Source of the DNA: Marinilabiliales bacterium
GTDB taxonomy: Bacteria; Bacteroidota; Bacteroidia; Bacteroidales; ML635J-15
NCBI GenBank assembly: GCA_002869385.1
Contig: PKTB01000005.1
Span: forward strand, 276,500-340,499
Length of the DNA: 64,000 bases
Reading direction: 5' to 3'
Positions within the stretch are counted from its first letter, which is position 1, and the number at the start of each line of letters is the position of its first letter. The notes beneath the pieces were generated by a model. It searched no databases and was not told the DNA's origin. It saw nothing but the letters and a program-made list of their open reading frames with translations. Below, one piece after another: positions 1 to 10,570 of the stretch. The position numbers and the translations under genes are program-made.

Positions 1-2461
1 TAAGATTTCTGCTTGTATAGGAATAGTATAATGTCATTCTCTCATCAGCGGTAATACCATCAAAAATATTTTGACTTTTTCCTACATTGGGTCTCCACAA
101 AATAAATATTGTTTTAGGTTGATCAAAAGACTCTTAGAAATCAACATTAACACAGTCATCTGTTCCATCAAAACGGAGAACAGGGCTATTAAGGGTTGTA
201 TCAACTATTACGGGTCGTTTATCAGATTCTGTTTGCAACAAGTCAAATTCATTTGAAGATAAATCATATAACTGCGAAACAGTCCCAAGCGTCAAATTAA
301 CACTATCTGCCATATACCATAACATAAGGCTATCCTGAAAAGCAGAAGGATTATATCTTGAAAAATAATAAATATCACTATTATTCTCAAGCATACATGG
401 GTCATAAGTGACTAGCTTCCAGTATACTGTATCTCCCGAACCAGATAAATTCACATTTTCAGAGGTTGAAGCTAAAAATCCTGAATTATAAATTATATCA
501 GTAAAATAATCATCATTAGCAATAACCAATTCATAACCAACCGAATAATCATCTTCATTCCATATAAACAGAACTTCATCATCAGGGACATTTACTCCCA
601 TTTGCGGGAATATAATAGAAACCTCTGTAAGCGGAGGATATTCATTAAGAACTTCTACTGTTTCGATATTTGATGATGAACATCCATTATCAAGAAATAT
701 TTCTAATTCAACATTATATTAATCTTCTAATGGAAAAGTATAAATTAATATTTCTTCTGTTGAAACAGGTACTCCTTCAATAATCCATTGATATGAATCT
801 AATAATGTTCCATCAGGGATAGCAATATCCGGTATGAATTCGACTGCATACCCTGTACAGATAGGATTATAACTAAAGTCCACAATAGGTCTTTCAAAAA
901 TAGTTATTGAAAATGTAGTATCTTTGGAACAGCCGGCATCAGTTTCAACATAAAAATTTATCTGATGATCTCCCGGCTCAACAAACGACCAGTTAAGATC
1001 TTGTGAATAAACAGTATCATTGATATCCAAAACCCACATCCATTGATTAATATCTCCCGAAGGTGTAGAAAAATCTGTAAACAATGTAATATCTCCCAAG
1101 CAAAAATTATCAACAGTAAAAACAGGTACCGGGGCATCACCAACTATAGTTACATAAATGGAATCTGCTGCCTGACAAAGATTCTCGTTTTCAACCTCAA
1201 TTTTTTGCCAACCCGAAGTTGTAACTAATTGAGCCGGATCTTTATTCCCACCGGGAGTCCATGAAAAACTTGTGCAAAGATCTTCACCGGAAATAAGGTT
1301 TATATAATTACCCGAACAAAGTGATGTATCATTCCCTAATGAGATATTGTCCGGGAAACTATCTACATCAATTGAGAAGAATACGGTATCAAAACAGCCA
1401 AAGCTATCTTCAATTCGCAACCAATAATTACCTTCATCATGAAAGTATCTTGTCGATTCAGTATTCGCGTCATCCCATAAATAGTCATAAGAACCTGTTA
1501 AACTAGGATCATATAGAACTGAATCCCCGAGACATACAATAGAATTGTAAACATCAGGAACAGGATAGGTAATATTTATAGTATCATAGTGTATTCTCGA
1601 AAAAACATCTGTCGCCTCAACAAAATATTCTCCAGGGTTACTGATTATAATTGTATCGTTTGATTCGCCTGTTGACCACAATATATTTGTAAAAGTTGAA
1701 TCTATTGAGAGCAATGTGTCACAAAATCCATAGTCAATCATAATATCTTCGCCCAGATCCATTGAGGCAGAATACTTATCAATCAGATATGTTTCAACTG
1801 CCTGTCTGTCTGTCTCATCCAATTAACTATTATAAAACAGAATCTCAGCTACTGAACCTTGAAGATATTGGCTTACTGAATAATGATTTCCTAATATTAA
1901 TCCACCAATGCTTCCATTTGCAGAAGATTGATAAACCATACTTTCTCCATTAATAAAAACTTGATTATAAGAATCTGAGCCAACGTAAGACATCTGACTA
2001 AAATCTATATCAGAATCACTACTAAAGTTTGATACTGTCCCTCCATTATAAAACCTAAACGAGCTAACTGAAGTCTGGTACCAACAAGTAAACCTATTAG
2101 AAGCGTCAAGACCATCGAAAATGTTGTAGTTTTTAACTGCCGTTGAATTAAATACTATGAACAAAGTTAATGGAGATGAATATAACATCCCATAATCAAC
2201 TGACATTTTATCATTACTCCCATCAAAAACAACAACATTATGCCCATTCAGAGCGCCATAATCAACAATTGGTCTACGATCAACCGTAGCCTGTTCCAAA
2301 TTATAATTACTTCCACTATAATCAGTCCATACAGAAACTACACCCCCAGATTCTACGACACTATCAGCGATATACCACCCGATTAGATTATCCATCGGCA
2401 CTTGTGCCAAACAAAATTCTGGCACCAATAATGCAATAAATATGATGATTTTACTTTTCAT
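1..2461 (-). pseudogene. Large secreted LamG/PKD-like protein, partial, three in-frame stops
   Basis: The gene reads leftward from ATG at 2459-2461 and leaves the window. The N-terminus (MKSKIIIFIALLVPEFCLAQ) is a typical signal peptide. Residues ~25-210 form a LamG/concanavalin-like domain (FDGSNDKMSVDY, then NIFDGLDASNRF). Next come ~350 residues of PKD-like/adhesin beta modules rich in Asp, Ser and Cys, then a second LamG-like domain (FDGTDDCVNVDF, NIFDGITADERM) that repeats the first. In-frame TAA codons lie at 1823-1825, 719-721 and 134-136; similarity continues in the same frame after each, and the stop at 134-136 sits inside the second LamG copy. Proteins of this build in Bacteroidota are usually exported by the type IX system and act at the cell surface; the C-terminal sorting tail would be outside the window. 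The ligand is unknown. Confidence 0.75.
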
Positions 2462-2556
2462 ACACTTCTTAAAGAAAACTTACAAAAAAAATAAATAAGA
2501 GCATTCAGTTGCCAACAATAAGTTTTTTTATTATTATAGCAGTAATTATTTTTATT

Positions 2557-3609
2557 ATGAAAAATAACAACACTTACATAATTGGAGAAATTGGTCAAAA
2601 TCATAATGGATCTGTAGAAGTTGCAAAAGTAATTATAGATCTTATTTCACGAGAAATAAAAGATGATGTTTTCGGCAATATTCTTAAAGGAATGGATGCA
2701 GTTAAGCTCACAAAAAGTGATCTAACGTGTGAGTTATCCAACTCACAAATGCAAAGACCATATAATTCTCCACATTCTTTTGGATCTACCTATGGAGAGC
2801 ATCGGGAGTTTCTGGAACTATCTGATGAGGAGCATTTTGATGTGTATAAATATGCTAAAAGCAAGGGCCTTGACTTTGTAGAAACATTATGTTCTACGAG
2901 CACCTTAACTCTATTGAAAAAGTTCACCCCTGACAAGCTAAAAGTAGCAAGCCGAGACCTAACAAATTTACCACTTTTAGAAGCATTATCAGAAACAAAA
3001 TTACCTATAATTTTATCAACTGGTATGGCTGGCATAAAAGAACTGGAGGATGCTTTAAAGATTATTACGAAAAATCACTCTGATATTTATATTTTACATT
3101 GCATTTCTCAGTATCCTACAGAACCACAAAATGTAAATTTAAAAACAATTACCTACTTATTAAAAAACTATGCTCATTATACTATTGGATACTCAGATCA
3201 CACCATTGGCATTTCAACACCTGTTGCAGCAGTTGCACTCGGAGCAAGAATAATAGAAAAGCATATCACCCTCGATCGCAGAATGAAAGGGACTGATCAA
3301 GCTGGTTCTTTAGGGCCTGATGGTGTATACAGAATGGTTAGAGATATTAGAATACTTGATAAATCTCTTGGGCGTGAAGATTTTTTTATATCTGAGGGTA
3401 GTGCGTCTTCACAAAAAAAACTAGAGCGATCTATTGCCACAAAAAGGAAAATGAAAAAAGGCGAAATAATAACTATAGAAGACCTTCATTTATTATCACC
3501 TGGAGATGGTGTTAAATGGAAAAATATAAATTTATTGATTGGAAAAAGATTATTATTTGATATTGATGAGAATGAAATTATTTATCTAAGCCAAATTGAA
3601 AATGATTGA
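2557..3609 (+). CDS. NeuB-family nonulosonic acid synthase
   Basis: This enzyme resembles N-acetylneuraminate/legionaminate/pseudaminate synthases, which condense phosphoenolpyruvate with a six-carbon amino sugar in the cytoplasm. Visible are the N-terminal EIGQNHNGS, then KVASRDLTNLPLLEAL, PIILSTGMAG, IGYSDHTIG and IEKHITLDRRMKGTDQ of the TIM barrel, and a C-terminal SAF (antifreeze-like) domain from ~residue 290. I start at ATG 2557 (MKNNNTYIIGEIGQ); a longer frame from 2509 would only add a hydrophobic stretch foreign to the family. It overlaps the acetyltransferase by 8 bp and leads a three-gene plus-strand group. The exact sugar product cannot be read from sequence. Confidence 0.88.
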   Translation: MKNNNTYIIGEIGQNHNGSVEVAKVIIDLISREIKDDVFGNILKGMDAVKLTKSDLTCELSNSQMQRPYNSPHSFGSTYGEHREFLELSDEEHFDVYKYAKSKGLDFVETLCSTSTLTLLKKFTPDKLKVASRDLTNLPLLEALSETKLPIILSTGMAGIKELEDALKIITKNHSDIYILHCISQYPTEPQNVNLKTITYLLKNYAHYTIGYSDHTIGISTPVAAVALGARIIEKHITLDRRMKGTDQAGSLGPDGVYRMVRDIRILDKSLGREDFFISEGSASSQKKLERSIATKRKMKKGEIITIEDLHLLSPGDGVKWKNINLLIGKRLLFDIDENEIIYLSQIEND

Positions 3610-4165
3610 ATTATTAAAACAAGAAATAAATAGATTACAAGCATTATCTATATTTAATCCTTCAGTAAACAGTCTCGATAATAACCAATGGTTAAGAATT
3701 ATTGAAGTCTTTGAAAAAGACTATTCAAGATATTATCATGGAGAATTAATACCCTCAAAGATTAAATATTTTCCAGGTTTACTTGCAACATTCTGCTATC
3801 GTATTGCTAGAGAATTATATTTATCTAACAATGAAGAAGAAGCTTTGGAGTTTTCATCTTTAGGATTCTCTTTAACTTCTATTGAGATTTATTACACATC
3901 ACAAATTGGGAGTTATTTTAAAATAAATCATGGAATCGGGACTGTTATTGGTGCTCACACAAAAATTGGAAACAATGCATTGTTACACCACAGTATTACA
4001 ATCGGCGAAAAAAATGGAGGAAGAGCTGAAATTGGTAACAAAGTAATCATCTATCCTTGTACAATAATCGTTGGACCAATAAAAATTGGTGATAATTCAA
4101 TAATTGGAGCAAACCTTTTTATTGATAAATCATATCCCGATAACAGTATCATTAATCAAATATAA
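3602..4165 (+). CDS. Serine-acetyltransferase-like hexapeptide acyltransferase
   Basis: The protein (187 aa) has a helical N-terminal half and a left-handed beta-helix C-terminal half with hexapeptide repeats (GTVIGAHTKIGNNALLHHSI, then IGNKVIIYPCTIIVGPIKIG), like CysE. The N-terminal half resembles CysE less, and the tail is short and lacks the usual G-x-PAK ending. Its place between the NeuB-like synthase and the cytidylyltransferase points to acetylation of a sialic-acid-like sugar rather than of serine; that is inference. ATG 3602 is preferred over an upstream TTG at 3596 and overlaps the end of the neuB-like gene by 8 bp, suggesting translational coupling. Confidence 0.75.
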   Translation: MIELLKQEINRLQALSIFNPSVNSLDNNQWLRIIEVFEKDYSRYYHGELIPSKIKYFPGLLATFCYRIARELYLSNNEEEALEFSSLGFSLTSIEIYYTSQIGSYFKINHGIGTVIGAHTKIGNNALLHHSITIGEKNGGRAEIGNKVIIYPCTIIVGPIKIGDNSIIGANLFIDKSYPDNSIINQI

Positions 4166-4173
4166 TTAAAGTG

Positions 4174-4914
4174 ATGAATCCTGCAATAATCATTCAAGCA
4201 AGACTAGGTTCTACCATATTACCGAAAAAGGTTTTAATGAAGTTCTATAATGACAATACAATTTTAGATATTATTGTTCAATCAATTAAAAAAGCTACAT
4301 CTTTACCAATAGTAATTGCTACTTCAGATAATCAACTTGATGACACACTTGAGAAATATTGTCTAGAAAAAAACTATTTATGTTTTCGAGGCAGTGAACA
4401 TAATGTTCTTAAAAGATTTATTGATACTGCAGAACATTATGGTTTTTCGCACTTATTTAGAATTTGTGCAGACAATCCATTTTTACAACCGGATACTATA
4501 AAAGAAATCCTAACAACTTTTAATGCAAATCTAGAATCAGAATATATTTCTTATAATGTTTTTGGCAAACCTTCCATTTTAACACATTATGGTTTCTGGC
4601 CTGAATTTGCCAGCATTTATGCTCTGCAAAAAGCTCTGCAAAAAGGTACAATGTTTAACCATGAGCATGTAACAAATTATATATATACACACCCGGAAGA
4701 GTTTAAAATAGTTTGGCTAAAAACTCCTGTTTGGTTACATAAAGACAATGATTATAGACTGACAGTTGATGATATTACAGACTTTAAGAATACACAACAG
4801 TTATTTGAGTTATGTTTTCCTGATTTATCACCAGCAAATATCTTCCATCATATTGAAAAAGAAGAGGCATTAATTATTAGTATGAAAAACCATATTACCA
4901 AAAATTCGAAATAA
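4174..4914 (+). CDS. SpsF-like cytidylyltransferase
   Basis: A 246-aa protein of the SpsF/COG1861 nucleotidyltransferase family. It opens with IIIQARLGST, the nucleotide-binding loop that in relatives reads RxGSxRLPGK; here the second Arg is Ile (ATA at 4216-4218) and Gly is Lys. FRICADNPFLQP carries the metal-binding Asp, and RLTVDDITDF is the family's conserved later Asp motif. ATG 4174 is used instead of GTG 4171. Directly downstream of neuB-like and acetyltransferase genes, it probably makes the CMP-activated nonulosonic acid in place of a classical NeuA, which is absent from the window. It converges with the sialyltransferase-like gene (10 bp apart). Confidence 0.8.
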   Translation: MNPAIIIQARLGSTILPKKVLMKFYNDNTILDIIVQSIKKATSLPIVIATSDNQLDDTLEKYCLEKNYLCFRGSEHNVLKRFIDTAEHYGFSHLFRICADNPFLQPDTIKEILTTFNANLESEYISYNVFGKPSILTHYGFWPEFASIYALQKALQKGTMFNHEHVTNYIYTHPEEFKIVWLKTPVWLHKDNDYRLTVDDITDFKNTQQLFELCFPDLSPANIFHHIEKEEALIISMKNHITKNSK

Positions 4915-4924
4915 CACTTTACTA

Positions 4925-5872
4925 TCAAATTAAACAGTCTTTAAATTCCTCTAAATTGTTTGGTATTAAAGTTTTATCATCCAAAACAGATAAATATTTT
5001 TGTTTTTCTTTTTCGTCTACCCATGAAACAAGATTAATAATACTTATAATTTTTTTATCCCTACATTCTCTCATACCAGTAGATGCTATTCCAATAATCG
5101 TATCAACTTCTTCTAATAGGACTTCAACTGGGATTTCCCGATTAACAATATGAAAATACCTAAAGTTTTTGTTCGATAAATCAAAATTCGGATGAGGCTT
5201 TACAATAAGCTCATCTTTTGAATATGATTATTTTAAAACTTCTATAATATCGTTAAATGTTTCATATCTTGTATTTCCCTGATCAATAAAAATTGCTTTT
5301 GCTAGATTTAATGTATATTTATCAAAAATAAATTTTCTATTATCTCTGTATAGTAATGGCTCTTCATTCTCATCATTTAAAGAATACATTGATTCCAACC
5401 TAGACGGGCTTAATCCCCAAAACATTCTGTCAGAGCTAATCTCAAATCTTTCGTAGCATATCCCTGTTGCCAGAAACAGTGCAGTTTTATCTTTTAAATC
5501 TTGAAATCTAATCGGTTTATACCACAAAAGTTTTATTTTTTTAAAACTATTATCGAGATTATAAAATGAAATGAAATTTTATTTTGACAATTTTTTTATA
5601 AAATAAAGCCCCCAATAATCAAAACCATAAAAGCAAAACAAAAATTCAACATTTCTGTATGTTTTTGCTATTTGTCTAATGTATTTCGCATATGCTTTTA
5701 ATCCTTTTAATGTTTTATCTCTATTTGTGTTAAGAGCCATATGATGCATCTCCATTCTTTTACAAAACTAAACAATTGCATCGTTAGGAGATAAAATAAA
5801 AATATCCTTAAGCGAGTATCTTTTTAATACAAATGTCACTGTTGCCATTGACGGAGCATAAACATATATCAT
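4925..5872 (-). pseudogene. Sialyl/polysialyltransferase-like glycosyltransferase, three in-frame stops
   Basis: Reading from ATG 5870-5872 gives 315 codons interrupted by TAG 5768-5770, TAA 5579-5581 and TAA 5228-5230, with no loss of frame. After the last stop the protein continues SYSKDELIVKPHPNFDLSNK and then IPVEVLLEEVDTIIGIAST. The KPHP ('HP') motif followed by a P-x-E segment and a Ser/Thr motif is the hallmark of bacterial sialyltransferases of the GT52/polysialyltransferase (PF07388-like) group. It would transfer a CMP-nonulosonic acid made by the convergent neuB-like/spsF-like genes. It is the last gene of a minus-strand run (wzx, acyltransferase, this gene), 10 bp after the acyltransferase. 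Family assignment is by motif only. Confidence 0.6.
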
Positions 5873-5882
5873 AATAAAATAT

Positions 5883-6920
5883 TTATTTCAATGCTTTATT
5901 AACTAATTTTTTACCAATATTAGAAATCGGTAATTCCATTTTATAATAACTTACTAATGAAACTACTATTGTTAGCACAAATGAAAGCATAAGAATATAT
6001 ATTGAATGTGAAAAAACTAATAATAATAATAACAATATTATTGAATGAAATAAATAAATCCCATACGTAGCCATACAAAATGCATCAAATATTTTTCCAA
6101 TAAAAGTTCTTTTCTGAAATTTAATTTTATAAAATGCAAAAACAATAATATATACAATAAAACAATATAAAAATCTAATATAATTAGTAACTAAAAAAAT
6201 TCTTGAATTAAAGGGCAAAGCAATTAAAACGCCTACAGCTATAACTAAAATAACTATGGCTATCCACTTTCTAATTTTTATATTATTCAAGTTATAATAC
6301 ATAAAAATCCCAGAAACATATAGAAACATATTATTAAAGGGATTAACATATGTTGACCATTGATCATTTAATGGAAGACTTGAATTAATTTTATAAAATG
6401 CAAAGAAAATCCCCAAACCAATTGTAAATAAAAATAATGTATTCCCAATTTTTCTCCACCTATCATATATATAAAGAATTATTGTAGTAAATGCATAATA
6501 TACCAACTCATTACCTATAGACCAGGCTCCTTTGGCAATATAATTAGATGGGTCAATGAATCCAAATAATCAGGTAAAGTTTATAAAAACCTGATACAAA
6601 GAGAGCTCAATGCCATTAATTAGATTATAAGTGATAAAAAGACAACATATTAAAATATGTAGAGGAAATATTCTAAAAATTCTTTTAACGAAAAAACGTG
6701 TTGCCGATTTTAAATTGTTAACTTTTTTATGGTAGACTATAGCCATACTCAAACCCGAAAGAACAAAAAACATAGAAACCCCATATAGGCCCAGTTTATT
6801 CAACAGATTGGTTGGATCATAACCTCTACCATAATGATAAAACAAAATAGAAAGTGCAGCAATTCCACGTAGATAATCCAATGAGACAATTCTTTCAATT
6901 TTTGTACTTCTAGATACCAT
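5883..6920 (-). pseudogene. Acyltransferase 3 family O-acyltransferase, one in-frame stop
   Basis: A 345-codon integral membrane protein of the acyltransferase-3 (PF01757) family that modifies surface sugars, typically by O-acetylation. The N-terminus has LDYLRGIAALSILFYHYGRG with the family's His, then FFVLSGLSMAI and RIFRIFPLH. Roughly ten hydrophobic helices follow. An in-frame TGA at 6570-6572 interrupts NFT-stop-LFGFIDPSNYIAKGAWSIG, a well-conserved stretch in these enzymes, and the frame continues to the end. The start abuts the wzx stop codon (6921-6923), so the two are translationally coupled. Acyl substrate and sugar acceptor are unknown; the nonulosonic acid is a reasonable guess. 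Confidence 0.8.
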
Positions 6921-8402
6921 TTAATTTTTAGTTTTTATTAAATTTATCTTTATAAGAAATATTTTAATCTGCTCCAATGCCACATCCTTGACGTAATAAA
7001 ATTCCTTACTTTTTACAATAATTGAAAACAATATATATAATCCAACTCCGGCAAATAATTTAACTAACAACATCAAATAATAATTAAACCTTAAGTATTC
7101 TCCTCCAAAATACACCAAACCAGCCATCACCACCGACATCAGAAAAGGAATTAGCATCCCTTTTAAATATGTTATAATTTTCACATTTATAAGCCGGCCT
7201 GTATAAACAAAATCTAATAGCAATCCAATAAAATTAAAAATTACAAAAGAAATAATAAAAGGGTAAAGTCCCCAAAATATTCCAAAAGGTATTGATAACA
7301 GACCTATCAATTTTTTTGTTGTATTAAGTCTTAAATACAACTTGCCATCTCCTTTTGCCATAATTGTCTGAGCAAACAAGGTTCCTAAAAAATATGCTAT
7401 ACTTGCAATTGCAATAACTTGGAAAATTGGAACCGAAGGTAACCATTTGTCTGAGTATAAAACTACAGTAAATGCTTCAGCAATTGCAACAAACCCAAAC
7501 ATTATTGGAAAAAATAAATAGGAACTAAGTTTAAAAAAGTGAATGTGTAACCTTTTCAATTCATTCTCGTCATCATTAACTTTTGATAAAACTGCAAAAG
7601 AAGTCTAACTTAAAACACCGGCAAATATCTGTTCTGGTAATTGTTTTGAACTTTTAGCCCTTACATAATATCCCAATTGACCAGCTGAGAATATTTTTCC
7701 GATCAAAATATTATCAATATTTTCAACAATTCTTGCAATAATTGTAGTAGCAAGAATTTTTGATCCAAAACTCCATAATCTTAAGAAAGATGTTTTTTTA
7801 AATCCACCGGTAGGTCTCCAGTCTGAAGTTACCCAAAACAATACATTTGTAACAATTGCCTGCGAAACTGCCTGCCATGCAATACTGTATACTCCATAGC
7901 CCATAAAAGCAAGTATTGCCGAAACTATAACAGATACAGTAAGTCCTGTAAGATTACAAATTGCTTGTTTTTTAAAATTAATAGCTTTAATAAGAATAGC
8001 ATTTTGTATTAAACCAAATGCATTTATCAAAAACACCAAACTAACTAATCGGGTAAGCAATACAAGCTGTGGTTCATTATAAAAACCTGCAATTATCGGA
8101 GCTGTGAAGAACAATAGTAAATAAAAGAATATACTTACGACAATATTAAAATAAAACACGGTGGAATAATCCTCAGGACTTGCATTTTTGTCTCTAATTA
8201 TTGCAGTTGACAAACACGAATTAATAAATACCTGAGCAATAGCGGTAAAAATAGTAAGCATCCCTATTAGTCCGAATTCCTCAGGTTCCAACAGTCTCGC
8301 AAGGATAATTGAAAGAAAGAAACTAATAAAATACCTGCCAATATTTAATATAGCATTCCATTTTGCTCCGGAAATTGCACTATTTTTTAAAGATTCTGCC
8401 AA
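6921..8402 (-). pseudogene. wzx: Wzx-type lipopolysaccharide flippase, one in-frame stop
   Basis: The full frame encodes 493 aa of the MOP/oligosaccharide flippase family, which moves undecaprenyl-linked repeat units across the inner membrane. It begins LKNSAISGAKWNAILNIGRY and contains FFLSIILARLLEPEEFGLIG, typical of WzxC-like exporters, with about 12-14 membrane segments. TAG at 7605-7607 breaks it after FAGVLS; the continuation TSFAVLSKVNDDENELKR is the expected family sequence, so only one codon is wrong. It heads the minus-strand trio, with a candidate promoter at 8422-8429. The substrate is presumably the glycan assembled by this locus. Confidence 0.85.
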
Positions 8403-8421
8403 TTCAAATTGCTTTAATCAA

Positions 8422-8429
8422 CAAAGGTA
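8422..8429 (-). promoter_or_regulatory. Candidate -7 element for the wzx operon
   Basis: The minus strand reads TACCTTTG, matching the Bacteroidota TAnnTTTG element, about 20 bases upstream of the wzx start. A -33 element is not clear. Confidence 0.45.
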
Positions 8430-8519
8430 TTATAAAAAACAAAATTGCCATCCCGATAATTTGAATTTATTTGTAAGCTATTTAAAAGTGTTTTAATAAA
8501 CAGATAAATAAAAAAGTGC

Positions 8520-8527
8520 TATTTTTG
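8520..8527 (+). promoter_or_regulatory. Candidate -7 element for gmd
   Basis: TATTTTTG matches TAnnTTTG and lies 30 bases before the gmd start, divergent from the wzx promoter. Confidence 0.45.
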
Positions 8528-8556
8528 ACAATTATAATAATAAAAGCCCTAGAATT

Positions 8557-9603
8557 TTGAAAACAAAAATTAATAAAACAGCTCTTATTACAGGAATCAC
8601 AGGACAGGATGGATCTTATCTTGCAGAATTTCTTTTAAACAAAGGATATAATGTACACGGTATAAAGCGCAGATCCTCATCATTCAATACCGGAAGAGTT
8701 GATCATTTGTATGAAGATCCTCATTCTACAAATAAGAATTTCTATCTTCATTACGGAGACATGACAGATTCATCAAATATTATAAGCCTCATACAGGAAA
8801 TACAACCTGATGAGATATACAATCTAGCTGCACAATCACATGTTCATGTAAGTTTTCAAACCCCTGAATATACAGCAAATGTTGATGCTTTGGGAACACT
8901 TAGAATCCTGGAAGCAGTAAGATTGTTGGGAATGATTGAAAAAACCAGAATTTATCAGGCATCAACTTCCGAATTATACGGACTGGTTCAGGAAGTACCA
9001 CAATCCGAAACAACTCCTTTCTATCCGCGTAGTCCTTATGGAGTTGCAAAGTTATATGGTTACTGGATAACTGTTAACTACCGTGAATCTTACAATATGT
9101 TTGCCTGTAATGGCATTTTGTTTAATCACGAATCACCAAACAGAGGTGAAACCTTTGTGTCCAGTAAAATAACACGAGCTGTAGCCGCTATAAAAAAAGG
9201 CAAACAGGAAAAACTCTTTTTAGGAAATCTTGATGCTAAACGAGATTGGGGACATGCAAAGGATTATGTTGAAGGAATGTGGTTAATGCTACAACAGGAC
9301 AAACCCGAAGATTTTGTTCTGGCAACAGGAACTATGCATACAGTACGAGAATGCGCTGAAAAAGCATTTAAATATGTAGGAATAAAACTAAAATGGGAAG
9401 GTTCGGGGAAAGATGAAAAAGGTATAGACATTGCTACGGGAAAAACAATTGTCGAAGTTGACCCATATTATTACAGACCTGCTGAAGTAAGTGAATTACT
9501 TGGTAATGCTTCAAAAGCAAAAGAAAAACTTGGATGGGTACCAAAATATAATTTTGACCAATTGATCGAAGAGATGGTTGAACATGACCTAAAAACTTTT
9601 TAA
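8557..9603 (+). CDS. gmd: GDP-mannose 4,6-dehydratase
   Basis: Converts GDP-D-mannose to GDP-4-keto-6-deoxy-D-mannose in the cytoplasm, the first step of GDP-L-fucose synthesis. The 348-aa protein has the NAD(P)-binding [15 protein letters not shown], the [10 protein letters not shown] stretch, ASTSELYG, and the [15 protein letters not shown] region with the Tyr-x3-Lys pair; [13 protein letters not shown] matches the family. The frame has no ATG at the expected place, so TTG 8557 ([13 protein letters not shown]) is taken as the start. Length is normal. fcl follows after 1 bp. Confidence 0.95.
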   Translation: MKTKINKTALITGITGQDGSYLAEFLLNKGYNVHGIKRRSSSFNTGRVDHLYEDPHSTNKNFYLHYGDMTDSSNIISLIQEIQPDEIYNLAAQSHVHVSFQTPEYTANVDALGTLRILEAVRLLGMIEKTRIYQASTSELYGLVQEVPQSETTPFYPRSPYGVAKLYGYWITVNYRESYNMFACNGILFNHESPNRGETFVSSKITRAVAAIKKGKQEKLFLGNLDAKRDWGHAKDYVEGMWLMLQQDKPEDFVLATGTMHTVRECAEKAFKYVGIKLKWEGSGKDEKGIDIATGKTIVEVDPYYYRPAEVSELLGNASKAKEKLGWVPKYNFDQLIEEMVEHDLKTF

Positions 9604-9604
9604 T

Positions 9605-10570
9605 ATGAGCTATCAGAGAATAATAGTTACCGGTGGTGGTGGATTTCTAGGAAAATATGTAGTTGAAGAATTAAAAAACAATTACCCTGATGCAGAAATT
9701 AACGTACCACGTTCAGCAATACTTGATTTAAAGGACAGAGCTGCAAGTATTTCTTATTTCAAAAATTTTAACCCCGACCTAGTAATTGCGATTGCTGCCC
9801 GTCTTGGTGGAATAGGTGATAATATGAAATATCCTGCAAACTATTTTTATGAGAATATAACAATTGGTGTAAATACTATTGATGCAGCAAGATTATCATG
9901 TGCGAAAAAAATAGTGAATATAGGAACAGTATGTTCATATCCGAAAATACTTGATGCGCCGTTCAAGGAAGAAGACCTTTGGAACGGATAGCCCGAACCA
10001 ACAAACGGACCATACGGGATTGCAAAAAAAGCAGTTGCAGAATATGCTATGGCAGTAAAAAAACAATATGGTATGCATTGCGTAAACCTGCTTATGACAA
10101 ATCTTTATGGTGCAGGTGATGACTTCAGAGAAGAAACATCTCATGTGATTCCTGCTTTAATAAAAAAGGTTCTATTTGCTAAAGAAAATAAACAAGATAA
10201 GATTGTCGCTTGGGGAGATGGTTCTCCAACTAGAGATTTTGTGTATGTAAAAGATGCAGCTATTGCAATTGTAAAATCTATTGATACAGATTATGAAAAA
10301 CCAATAAATATTGGAAGCGGAAAAGAAATTTCAATCAAAGATCTTTATTTGCAGATATGCGATAAGCTTAAATTCGAAGGTGATGTCGAGTGGGATACCA
10401 GTAAACCAAACGGGCAACCGAAAAGACTGCTTGATATTTCAAAAGCACGTGATTATTTTGGATTTGAACCGGAAATTGATTTTAAAACAGGATTAAAACT
10501 AACAGTTGACTGGTATCTGAAAAACAGAGCACAAATAGACAACTTACCTCCAAAACACAAGAATGAGTAA
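9605..10570 (+). pseudogene. fcl: GDP-L-fucose synthase-like epimerase/reductase, one in-frame stop
   Basis: A 321-codon SDR enzyme resembling GDP-4-keto-6-deoxymannose 3,5-epimerase-4-reductase, which finishes GDP-fucose synthesis. Visible are VTGGGGFLGKYVVEEL (cofactor site), AARLGGIGDN, TVCSYPK and, after the stop, PYGIAKKAV with the catalytic Tyr-x3-Lys. TAG at 9989-9991 falls in DLWNG-stop-PEPTNGPYG. Many relatives have Tyr there, which would need a T-to-G or C-to-G change; Glu or Ser would need only one G-to-T or C-to-A. The sequence is somewhat divergent from classical WcaG, so a related NAD-dependent epimerase is possible, but its position 1 bp after gmd favours fcl. It overlaps the next glycosyltransferase by 8 bp. 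Confidence 0.82.

Noticed and set aside
2509..2556. N-terminal hydrophobic extension of the NeuB-like protein
   Set aside because: The family starts at MKNNNTYIIGEIGQ (ATG 2557), and the added stretch has no counterpart in a cytoplasmic synthase.
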